NCBI GenBank assembly: GCA_024689525.1
Contig: JAILDI010000008.1
Span: 1 to 5,568 of the forward strand
Direction of reading: 5' to 3'
DNA from: Bacteroidales bacterium
GTDB lineage: Bacteria > Bacteroidota > Bacteroidia > Bacteroidales > UBA932
Length of the DNA stretch: 5,568 nt
Part shown: one piece after another, positions 1 through 5,538 of the stretch
Numbering within the stretch: position 1 is the first letter of the stretch
Layout: every line of letters starts with the position of its first letter
The notes under the pieces: generated by a model
Seen by the model: only the letters and a program-made list of their open reading frames with translations
What the model was told of the DNA's origin: nothing
Databases searched by the model: none
Translations under genes and position numbers: made by a program

Positions 1-34
1 CAGACTGACAGCATCATATTTGCAGGGAGCTATT

Positions 35-64
35 TGTCATTCTGAGGCCGAAGGCCGAAGAATC
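35..64. repeat. Palindromic intergenic repeat of the GTCATTCTGAG...CGAAGAATCT type
   Basis: Arms ATTCT (39-43) and AGAAT (59-63) enclose GGCC (46-49) and GGCC (53-56) around a GAA loop, with an internal GA/GA mismatch. The flanks GTCATTCTGAG and CGAAGAATCT match, from memory, a widespread family of short dispersed repeats found next to gene ends in many bacteria. On the minus strand the repeat begins at the permease stop codon, so it could fold at the 3' end of that transcript. There is no clear U-tract after the hairpin, so a terminator role is only an inference. Bases 1-34 show nothing I can identify. Confidence 0.6.
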
Positions 65-402
65 TACTCTTTCTTCAACGCCTCCGCGGGATTGGTCCTG
101 GCGGTCTTGATGCTCTGGTACAAGACGGAGACGATGGCAATAAGCGCTACTACGGCTCCGGCTGCGAGGAATATCCACCAATGAAGACCGATGCGGTGGC
201 CGTAGCCCGAGAGCCAATGAATCATGATGAGCCAGGCAATCGGTACGCCGATGACAAAGGCAATCCCCACCATCTTCATGAACGACAGCACCAACTCCTT
301 CAGCACGCCGGAATAATCGGCCCCAAAGACCTTTTTCACCGAGACACTGCGGATTTCCTGCTGCATATAGTAGGAGCTCATCGCAAAGAGGCAATAGTTC
401 AA
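64..402 (-). pseudogene. FtsX/MacB-type ABC transporter permease, C-terminal remnant
   Basis: About 110 residues survive, ending in TARTNPAEALKKE and a TAG stop at 66-64. The pattern is that of the last part of MacB/FtsX-family permeases: a VKKVFGAD motif (residues 22-29) in the usual [IV]RKV.GA position, a membrane segment at about 44-62 containing IGVPIAW, a HWW-containing segment at about 74-96, and the typical TNPAEALK tail. Intact Bacteroidales relatives are several hundred residues long and begin with another membrane segment and a large periplasmic domain; none of that is here. The frame is blocked by TGA at 405-403, and family-like sequence stops near 393, just before the expected glycine of a 'GLFAMSSYY' stretch. 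The only possible start is a TTG at 402-400 without a convincing context, so I read this as a 5'-truncated gene. The alternative is a misassembled junction. Confidence 0.75.
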
Positions 403-411
403 TCATCTGCG

Positions 412-903
412 ATGCCGCAAGCGAAAGACACATATCAGGAGAAACCATGGTACAAACGCTCTAACAGCTGGGCGTGGATTGTCACGGGTGCCTGCGTCCT
501 GGCCTTCATTATCATCATGGCCATGGACAGTGCAGCAGAGAAGAAAGCCAAGGCCAATCGGCCCAAACCTCGCTCCTACGAAGAGGTATTCACCCCGGAG
601 GAGGCAAAAAGGATGGGCATTGGCGGCCGCATTGACGGTCCCGGTAACTGGAAGCCCGACCCGAATGCTGCCAAGAATGTACGTGGATTCATTGAGAAGG
701 GAGGCAATGCAGATCCTGCCGGTGATGCGATTCAGGATGGTGACTACCACGACCTCTTGGACCAGAACGGCGGTCCGGAATACTTCGTCGTTCATAAATC
801 TGGCACCTGGATGTATCAGTTCTGGGATGAAGGCTCTTTCACCCTTTACGACTATGCCTCCTCTTCACACGATGTGTCGATGACTTTTTCCATAATACGA
901 TAA
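412..903 (+). CDS. Unrecognised 163-aa single-pass membrane protein
   Basis: I do not recognise this protein. It begins with a short basic cytoplasmic segment (YKRSNSW), followed by one hydrophobic segment at about residues 20-38, a Lys/Arg/Ala-rich stretch (KKAKANRPKPR, 44-54) and a soluble C-terminal part. That part has a Gly/Asn/Asp-rich middle (about 70-110) and an aromatic, probably beta-rich end (EYFVVHKSGTWMYQFWDEG, 123-141). The ATG at 412 is the first plausible start: further upstream the open frame runs antisense through the permease remnant. No promoter or ribosome-binding site precedes it, because the permease remnant abuts directly, so the N-terminus may itself be truncated or the gene silent. 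It converges on the small minus-strand gene across the hairpins that follow. The first-residue choice is uncertain; that the C-terminal part is coding is more secure. Confidence 0.6.
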   Translation: MPQAKDTYQEKPWYKRSNSWAWIVTGACVLAFIIIMAMDSAAEKKAKANRPKPRSYEEVFTPEEAKRMGIGGRIDGPGNWKPDPNAAKNVRGFIEKGGNADPAGDAIQDGDYHDLLDQNGGPEYFVVHKSGTWMYQFWDEGSFTLYDYASSSHDVSMTFSIIR

Positions 904-926
904 TCACATCCCTATGTCCCTATATT

Positions 927-1014
927 GTCGTTTGACCCCCATTTTTGGGGAGGTCAAACAGCATTTGGGGCCGTTTTTGTCGTTTCACCCTCCGTTTTCC
1001 GGGGGTCAAACGAC
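927..1014. repeat. Composite palindrome: two related hairpins with 14-bp perfect outer arms
   Basis: Hairpin 1 pairs GTTTGACC (930-937) with GGTCAAAC (952-959), extended by CCC (938-940) with GGG (948-950). Hairpin 2 pairs GTCGTTT (979-985) with AAACGAC (1008-1014) and continues inside through ACCC with GGGT. The two units resemble each other (GTCGTTT, then ACCC, T-rich loop, GGGG, GTCAAAC). The left arm of the first, GTCGTTTGACCCCC (927-940), is the exact reverse complement of the right arm of the second (1001-1014). The element fills the gap between two convergent genes and so could end transcription from both sides, although no run of T directly follows either stem. A dispersed REP-like element is the other reading. 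Confidence 0.7.
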
Positions 1015-1185
1015 GACGGGTTCGAGGAAATAGGGGGCAATGCTTGCCGATGAGCTGCCCGCGACCAGCATACCGCCGGCTTCGATGGAGCCGTACAGCT
1101 TCACCGTGGGGCGGTTGAGGTAGTTGCAACGGCCGACCGCGCACAGCGAAATGAATGCGTTGTTAGTGGTTTGTTTTTTCAACAT
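1006..1185 (-). CDS. Small 59-aa protein, unrecognised; resembles short Bacteroidales 'Y..P.V...GMLxAGSS' peptides
   Basis: The reading frame runs from ATG at 1185 (MLKKQTTNN...) to TGA at 1008-1006. After an AT-rich start its third codon positions are strongly G/C, as in the neighbouring genes, which supports real coding. The core YLNRPTVKLYGSIEAGGMLV (residues 22-41), followed by AGSSSASIA, loosely resembles a common group of very short Bacteroidales proteins with an N-terminal Lys-rich start, a tyrosine and proline, and a terminal 'LLAGS' element. This resemblance is from memory and the function of that group is not known to me. There are two cysteines (15 and 20). The stop codon and last residues (VVV) are encoded within the right arm of the palindromic repeat. 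The gene is divergent from the lipoprotein operon, with 73 bp between the two starts. I found no clear TAnnTTTG element on the minus strand. An ATG at residue 39 would give an unlikely shorter product. Confidence 0.5.
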   Translation of the reverse strand: MLKKQTTNNAFISLCAVGRCNYLNRPTVKLYGSIEAGGMLVAGSSSASIAPYFLEPVVV

Positions 1186-1199
1186 ATATACACTGTTTT

Positions 1200-1231
1200 T
1201 TTGGAAATACGTCGGCTAGTGACTATATTTG
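1200..1231 (+). promoter_or_regulatory. Bacteroidota-type promoter (TTTG - 20 bp - TATATTTG)
   Basis: The -33 element TTTG lies at 1200-1203 and the -7 element TATATTTG at 1224-1231, separated by 20 bp. This matches the established Bacteroides consensus TTTG-N19-21-TAnnTTTG exactly. Transcription would start around 1236-1238, giving a leader of only about 20 nt before the ATG at 1259. The leader has no Shine-Dalgarno motif, as is usual in this phylum. No other promoter is visible in the short gaps of the following genes, so it probably serves the whole five-gene operon. Confidence 0.8.
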
Positions 1232-1258
1232 GAAATCAATAACACGTAATTCGCACAT

Positions 1259-2029
1259 ATGAAACACTTTATGACTATCGTTGCCGGGCTGGCGCTGGCG
1301 CTTGCTCTGGCCTCCTGCGATAAGGAAAACACCGAAAAGGACCTCGTCGGAACATGGAAAACTTGCGGAGAAAGCTCCCACTGGCACCAGGTGAGCTTCG
1401 ATGCAAAGGGCAACTTCGACTGGCAGCTCCTGGGCGTTTCGGAGATGAGGGAAACTGGCACATACACCGTAAGCGAAGACGAAATTGTGCTCACGACAAA
1501 GAAGTATTATGACAGATGGGACGATGCCACCGGAACGGAATACCAGGACAGGTGGATAGAGAAGAAAGGCAAGCCGGAAGCCGGGTATGGCGATGATTTC
1601 AAGGGAGTCCGCACCATCAAAATCCGACTTCTCAAGGACGGCTTTATGCGCTACGCCCTCGAAGGGGATAATATGTATGGCGATATGCTTAAGGACGGCT
1701 TCTTTTTCAGGGATAATCTCGACCAGAAACTTGACGGCGGCAAACTCAAGGGAAAATGGGTGGCCAAGGACGAGAAGGGCAAAGAAGTTGGATTCTATGA
1801 ATTCAACGGAAACAGTTTCTCCCGTGTGGTGAAGTCCGACGATGGCAACTATAATGTTGAATGGGAGGATTCCGGCAACTGGTCATACAGCAAAGGAAAG
1901 ATTAGCTTTACCGGCAAGGGTGTCTATGAAGAGACCTTCGGCATCTTCCTTGACGGAGACGAACTGTACATCTCCCACAGCATGGACTGGGGATTCCGCT
2001 GCGGCGGCTACGTATATAAGAAACAATAA
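1259..2029 (+). CDS. Lipoprotein with two lipocalin-like repeats, first gene of the operon
   Basis: The 256-aa product has a lipoprotein signal: a short basic start (MKH), a hydrophobic Ala/Leu core and a lipobox LASC with the acylated cysteine at residue 20. The mature protein starts CDKENTEKD; this charged stretch could act as a surface-export signal of the Bacteroidota kind, but it is not a clear match. The rest is soluble and beta-rich and appears duplicated. LVGTW (29-33) corresponds to LKGKW (163-167), and GTYTVSEDEIVLTTK (67-81) to GNWSYSKGKISFTGK (206-220). The L.G.W opening is typical of lipocalin-like domains common in Bacteroidales lipoproteins, so two tandem small beta-barrels are plausible. 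No catalytic motif is seen. The start is supported by the promoter about 27 bp upstream and the signal peptide; the ATG sits in CATATG without a Shine-Dalgarno motif. The next gene begins 15 bp after the stop. As an anchored outer- or inner-membrane protein it is the likely periplasmic or surface component of the system. Confidence 0.85.
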   Translation: MKHFMTIVAGLALALALASCDKENTEKDLVGTWKTCGESSHWHQVSFDAKGNFDWQLLGVSEMRETGTYTVSEDEIVLTTKKYYDRWDDATGTEYQDRWIEKKGKPEAGYGDDFKGVRTIKIRLLKDGFMRYALEGDNMYGDMLKDGFFFRDNLDQKLDGGKLKGKWVAKDEKGKEVGFYEFNGNSFSRVVKSDDGNYNVEWEDSGNWSYSKGKISFTGKGVYEETFGIFLDGDELYISHSMDWGFRCGGYVYKKQ

Positions 2030-2044
2030 AACCGACGTACCCAT

Positions 2045-2824
2045 ATGAGTTTCTGTCCTAATTGCGGAGCGCAGCTCCAGGAAGGCGCCAAGTTCTGCGC
2101 CAATTGCGGAACCCCCGTTCAGCAGGTACCTGTTCAGCAGGCCCCTGCGCAACAGCAAACACCCGTCCAGCCGGCTCCGGCACCCCAGCCGACACCTCAA
2201 CCCGCTCCCCAGCCTACGCCCCAGCCCGTGCAGGCAGCGCCTCAGCCCGGCAGTACCATCACGCTGGGCCAGGACGGCAAGTACCACTGGTACTATGAAG
2301 TGAAAATGCTCAAGAATACGGCCATTCTCGGCACTCTCTTGAAAGTGTTCGGCGGCGTTGTGGCCGGCATGTGGCTGTTCGCCAACGCCATGAACGGATT
2401 CGAAGATGTCGGCCCCACCACAAAGGTGATGCTGATTATCCTCGGCGTCATTGTGGTTCTCACGCTGCTGGGCTATTTGCTTGTAGCCGCAATGTATGGC
2501 GGAAAATATTGCGTGCTGTTTGAAATGGATGAAAAAGGCGTAAGCCACACCCAGCTGCCCAAGCAGTTCAAGAAGGCACAAGTGATGGGTCTGGTCTCGG
2601 CCTTTGCCGGTGGCAGCCCCGGCACGGTGGCCCCCGGTCTCCTGGCCGCGACCCGGAATAGCCTGTACTCGGATTTCCGTTCCGTGCGCACAATCAAGCC
2701 TAAGCCCGGCCAGCACCTCATCAAGGTGAACGCACCAATGAGCAAAAACCAGATTTACGTGGAGGACCAGGACTTCCAGTTCGTCCTGGATTTCATCCGT
2801 TCACATTGTCCTAAAGCCCGTTAA
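2045..2824 (+). CDS. Zinc-ribbon membrane protein with two TM segments
   Basis: The 259-aa product opens with a zinc ribbon of the zinc_ribbon_2 type: C4, C7, C18 and C21 in FCPNCGAQLQEGAKFCANCG, expected to bind one Zn(II). A low-complexity linker of Pro, Gln and Ala follows (about 24-69); its start is encoded by a 15-bp tandem repeat (GTTCAGCAGG at 2117 and 2132). Two hydrophobic segments, about 92-114 and 127-150, form a hairpin that puts both ends on the same side, presumably the cytoplasm. The remaining ~108 residues are soluble, with a Gly/Ala-rich stretch (AFAGGSPGTVAPGLLAA, 186-202) and a mixed C-terminus reading IYVEDQDFQFVLDFIRSH (237-254). The second half, with EMDEKGVSHTQ and later FRSVRTIKP, recalls small membrane-associated beta folds, but I cannot name a family. 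The ATG lies in CATATG with no Shine-Dalgarno motif. It is co-directional with its neighbours, 15 bp after the lipoprotein and 5 bp before the next gene. Confidence 0.85.
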   Translation: MSFCPNCGAQLQEGAKFCANCGTPVQQVPVQQAPAQQQTPVQPAPAPQPTPQPAPQPTPQPVQAAPQPGSTITLGQDGKYHWYYEVKMLKNTAILGTLLKVFGGVVAGMWLFANAMNGFEDVGPTTKVMLIILGVIVVLTLLGYLLVAAMYGGKYCVLFEMDEKGVSHTQLPKQFKKAQVMGLVSAFAGGSPGTVAPGLLAATRNSLYSDFRSVRTIKPKPGQHLIKVNAPMSKNQIYVEDQDFQFVLDFIRSHCPKAR

Positions 2825-2829
2825 GATCT

Positions 2830-3096
2830 ATGGCATTCTGCATTCACTGCGGCGCCAAGCTGCCGGGGAACACCAAATTCTGCCCATACTGCGGCAAACC
2901 CATTTCCGCTCCGGCACCCGCGCCAGAACCGCAAGCTACTGCGCCAGCACCTCAATACCAGCCAACCCCTGCGCCCGCCAAAAAGAAGCTCCCTTTCCTG
3001 GTGCGGCTGTTCCTGGTCCTGCTGATCATAATCATGGGCCTGTTCCTGATATCCGTGGTGTGGTATCTCCTTGAAGAAGTCTTCCAAGTATTATAA
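2830..3096 (+). CDS. Minimal zinc-ribbon single-TM protein (88 aa)
   Basis: This short protein has the same head as its neighbours: C4, C7, C18 and C21 in FCIHCGAKLPGNTKFCPYCG. A Pro/Ala-rich linker (about 24-50) is followed by KKK (51-53), then one long hydrophobic segment (about 55-79) and a tail of about nine residues (LEEVFQVL). The lysines before the membrane segment indicate, by the positive-inside rule, that the zinc ribbon is cytoplasmic. There is essentially no periplasmic domain, so the protein can offer only the ribbon and the membrane helix. It might be a partner or adaptor in a complex with the other two ribbon proteins, or a derivative that lost its C-terminal domain; the complete stop and tight spacing (5 bp before, 12 bp after) favour a functional gene. 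No Shine-Dalgarno motif precedes the ATG. Confidence 0.8.
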   Translation: MAFCIHCGAKLPGNTKFCPYCGKPISAPAPAPEPQATAPAPQYQPTPAPAKKKLPFLVRLFLVLLIIIMGLFLISVVWYLLEEVFQVL

Positions 3097-3108
3097 AGTA
3101 TAAACCAT

Positions 3109-5424
3109 ATGCCCAAGTTTTGCATTTACTGCGGTGCCCCGCTTGAAGAAGATTACAAGTTCTGCGGCAACTGCGGCAAACCAATCGCAATGCCGGTTCA
3201 GCCTGAGCCTCCGGTGCAACAACCCCCTGTGCAACAGCCTGCGCCCGTTCAACAGCCCCCGAAGAAAAAGAGCAAAGCCTGGCTCGTAGCGGTTATGGTA
3301 TCGCTGGGAGTAATCCTGGCGATCGTAGGCATCACCCAGTTCACCGGCGGTGGAAACGGAGGCGGCCTCGCCAGGACCGTGGGCAAGGAAGGATACTCCA
3401 TCGACCTGCCGGAAGGAAGTGGGAACGTCAAGGTTGAGGCCGTCCCGGAGAGAAAGCTTGAGAGCCTTCGGAACCCGAACTACGAGATCATCGGCCAGCC
3501 GGTAAACGTTACCCGGAACGGTAACGACCACGTTGAGTTTGACCAGATGGCAAGGGTCACCTTCGCCATTCCCAAGAGCATTCCCAAGGAAGAATACATC
3601 AACCTGATGGGCGTGCTTATTGTGGACGACAAGCCCGTGTATATGGTACCTGACTACGACGGCATACAGAATGGGGTCGTAACCTTCGAGACCAGCCATT
3701 TCTGCGTGGCGACCGCCACGAAAGTGGACGACATCTTCCGCCGTGAGGAATTCATCAACCGGGTTGCAGCCAGCGACTGGTATGCGGGTGCATGCAACAA
3801 GGACCTTGAAAAATCCGTGAAGCAGACACTCAAGGAAGCTGCGGCATATGCCGGCTTCGGTGACGATAAGCTTATGGGGGTGGCCCTCCGCGAGATTATC
3901 TCCGACAACGACTTCATCAACCACACCATCGACCTGATAGATGCTTATGACGAGTCGGGCGGGGATCCGAACGCTGTGGCCGAGAAGGTGGCGGAGAAGG
4001 TGGCCGATGCCGCCAAGACCAAGATTCTGTCGACTCTCTTTGAAAAGCTTAAGGCCGATGTCGAAAAGAAAGAGCTGTTCATAGATCCAATAAGCGGAAA
4101 AATCAAAGCCACGACTGTCATATACGAGAAAGAGTACAAAGGCCTTGTGGAGGAGCTGGAGGGGCATCTCACGGAAGAGAATATGCAGGAACTGGGCAAA
4201 CGCCTTGGCCAGGGAGACAGCCCAGCCAGCATAGCGGCCGATTATGGCAAGGGCCTGTTGAAGGACTGGCTGAAAGATTTCGCCACGGAAATGGTTCCTC
4301 AGGTGAAACTTATCCAGAAGACCGCCAAGACAATGAAGATCCTCAAGGAGTTCTGGGCCAGCAATACGATGAACGAAATGTTCGAAGATTATTGCCGGGA
4401 ATGCGACAGTAATGGCAACATGAGCCCCGATGACTGGAACAGCATGTTCATCCACAGGTGTAATGCCGCCGAGTCCAAATACGGTATGTCGGAGGAGGAA
4501 ATCAAGGAACAGTTCAGGCAGCGCTACATAAACGACCGCGATATCAATAACAGGAAAGCAAAACTCAGGGAACTGATTCTGCTATACGAGGACACCTCCA
4601 AATACAGACTTATGGACTCCCCTATCTGGGAAAAAATGGGGATTGAGAAAGACTACATCCAGAAACTCACCCGTATCCATATGCTTGTGGAGCGCTTCCG
4701 CAAGGAGCTTGTGGATAAGGACGGCTGGCTCCCCGGAAAAGAAGCGCAAAACACCGTCAATCAGACTCTTTGTATAATCGTAGAAAAATACCTCGAACTC
4801 TATCCCGACCAGGAAGCCTTCTACAAGTGGCTGGCCGATAACGGTTATTATGGCAACAAGCTTAAGAATCTTCGCGACGGGCTTGATGGCTTCCGCTGCT
4901 GGCAGAAGGTAAGAGTGGAGGTGGAAAAGGGCCAGAATGAAGGCGGCGAGCATCCTGAGCGCTACAACGCCTCGGAACTTGAGCACACGGTACATTTCAG
5001 CTGGAGCGGGGATCCCTTCCAGGATTTGAACGACCCCTCCGGTGAACGGTGGTACCGACCCTACAGCTGTTCCACAATGTCATCCGTATCGGCAGCCCCG
5101 CCGGAATATATAGAAGCCGGAGATTCCGTGGTGTTCCATATGTCCGTACAGGTATCCGGCGGTTCGAACTCCTGGACCCATATGGCCGACGCCTGGCTTA
5201 GCAAGTATTATCGCGGAACTTCCCAGCCAACTATCAGGAACGTTGTCGGCAGTGAGACCGTGGGCACCGGCACGGGATTGCCCAAATCCGGAGAGTGGGA
5301 TGCCGTCCTATACTTCGGAAGTGGTTACAAGGGAGATGAAATATGCATCACTTTCGGCGGAAGCGGCAGTTATACCCGTTGGTACTACAAGTGGTGCAGC
5401 CTGTTTGAAAGAGACGAGCAATGA
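3109..5424 (+). CDS. Large zinc-ribbon, single-TM protein with three-part periplasmic ectodomain (771 aa)
   Basis: The zinc ribbon (C5, C8, C19, C22) is followed by a PVQQP-repeat linker (about 28-51), a KKKSK patch and one membrane segment (about 57-75). The arrangement predicts a cytoplasmic ribbon and a periplasmic remainder of nearly 700 residues. After a Gly-rich spacer (79-86) comes a beta-rich domain (about 90-205) containing VTFAIPKSIP and ending VVTFETSHFCVATAT; this ending resembles the 'V.F.TSHFS.Y' close of Ig-like or ZU5-like modules in other secreted proteins (recollection, not tested). Residues about 207-605 are mostly charged and helical, with AEKVAEKVADAAK (291-303) looking coiled-coil-like. 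Residues about 622-771 are aromatic, Gly/Ser-rich and probably a beta-sandwich (HFSWSGDPFQ, later YTRWYYKWCSLF). No enzyme motif is evident. The ATG lies in CATATG, 12 bp after the previous gene. The stop overlaps the start of a tiny lipoprotein gene (ATGA). The ectodomain is the best candidate for sensing or binding in this operon. Confidence 0.88.
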   Translation: MPKFCIYCGAPLEEDYKFCGNCGKPIAMPVQPEPPVQQPPVQQPAPVQQPPKKKSKAWLVAVMVSLGVILAIVGITQFTGGGNGGGLARTVGKEGYSIDLPEGSGNVKVEAVPERKLESLRNPNYEIIGQPVNVTRNGNDHVEFDQMARVTFAIPKSIPKEEYINLMGVLIVDDKPVYMVPDYDGIQNGVVTFETSHFCVATATKVDDIFRREEFINRVAASDWYAGACNKDLEKSVKQTLKEAAAYAGFGDDKLMGVALREIISDNDFINHTIDLIDAYDESGGDPNAVAEKVAEKVADAAKTKILSTLFEKLKADVEKKELFIDPISGKIKATTVIYEKEYKGLVEELEGHLTEENMQELGKRLGQGDSPASIAADYGKGLLKDWLKDFATEMVPQVKLIQKTAKTMKILKEFWASNTMNEMFEDYCRECDSNGNMSPDDWNSMFIHRCNAAESKYGMSEEEIKEQFRQRYINDRDINNRKAKLRELILLYEDTSKYRLMDSPIWEKMGIEKDYIQKLTRIHMLVERFRKELVDKDGWLPGKEAQNTVNQTLCIIVEKYLELYPDQEAFYKWLADNGYYGNKLKNLRDGLDGFRCWQKVRVEVEKGQNEGGEHPERYNASELEHTVHFSWSGDPFQDLNDPSGERWYRPYSCSTMSSVSAAPPEYIEAGDSVVFHMSVQVSGGSNSWTHMADAWLSKYYRGTSQPTIRNVVGSETVGTGTGLPKSGEWDAVLYFGSGYKGDEICITFGGSGSYTRWYYKWCSLFERDEQ

Positions 5425-5528
5425 AAAACCTCCCGCTGCCGGGTCTGTCGATGCTATTAGCCGCTTGCGCGCCGGCCCCTTACGGCCCGGTGCCCTCGGA
5501 GGCGCAGCCTTATATAAGCGGTAAATAA
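5421..5528 (+). CDS. Mini-lipoprotein (35 aa), overlapping the 771-aa gene
   Basis: The ATG at 5421-5423 overlaps the TGA of the preceding gene as ATGA, the classic arrangement for coupled translation. The peptide is a near-minimal lipoprotein: MKN, a hydrophobic core (LPLPGLSM), then the lipobox LAAC with cysteine at residue 16. The mature part is only 20 residues and Pro-rich (CAPAPYGPVPSEAQPYISGK). Such tiny lipoproteins exist elsewhere (entericidin-like proteins are somewhat longer), but I see no specific family match. A role as a small outer- or inner-membrane-anchored partner of the operon is an inference. It could also be the surviving start of a longer lipoprotein gene. Its 3' end lies 10 bp from the stop of the convergent gene at the window edge. 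Confidence 0.55.
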   Translation: MKNLPLPGLSMLLAACAPAPYGPVPSEAQPYISGK

Positions 5529-5538
5529 AAACCGGAAT

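Noticed and set aside
181..411. Upstream extension of the 163-aa protein to an ATG at 181
   Set aside because: This part is antisense to the clearly homologous permease remnant, and its translation is His/Asp-rich without structure.
14..448. 144-residue minus-strand frame overlapping the permease remnant
   Set aside because: It is a different frame of the same strand; the remnant frame matches the FtsX family and this one does not.
920..1144. 74-residue minus-strand frame beginning at 1144
   Set aside because: Arg/Pro-rich sequence running through the hairpins; the overlapping 59-aa frame has better codon bias and start context.
2117..2250. Short tandem repeats in the linker coding region
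   Set aside because: They are explained by low-complexity Pro/Gln/Ala codons of the linker and are not an independent element.
1883..2716. 277-residue minus-strand frame across the lipoprotein and first zinc-ribbon gene
   Set aside because: It spans two genes and their junction, with Gly/Arg/His-rich low-complexity sequence and no recognisable domain.
3091..4455. 454-residue open frame antisense to the 771-aa gene
   Set aside because: It is an exact shadow of a well-supported gene, has a His/Leu-rich composition without domain features, and arises from the G/C-biased third positions of the sense strand.
5472..5490. GC-rich hairpin CCGGCC/GGCCCGG within the mini-lipoprotein gene as a possible terminator
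   Set aside because: It has a bulge, lies inside the reading frame and is not followed by a T-run, so it may be only a result of Pro/Gly codons.
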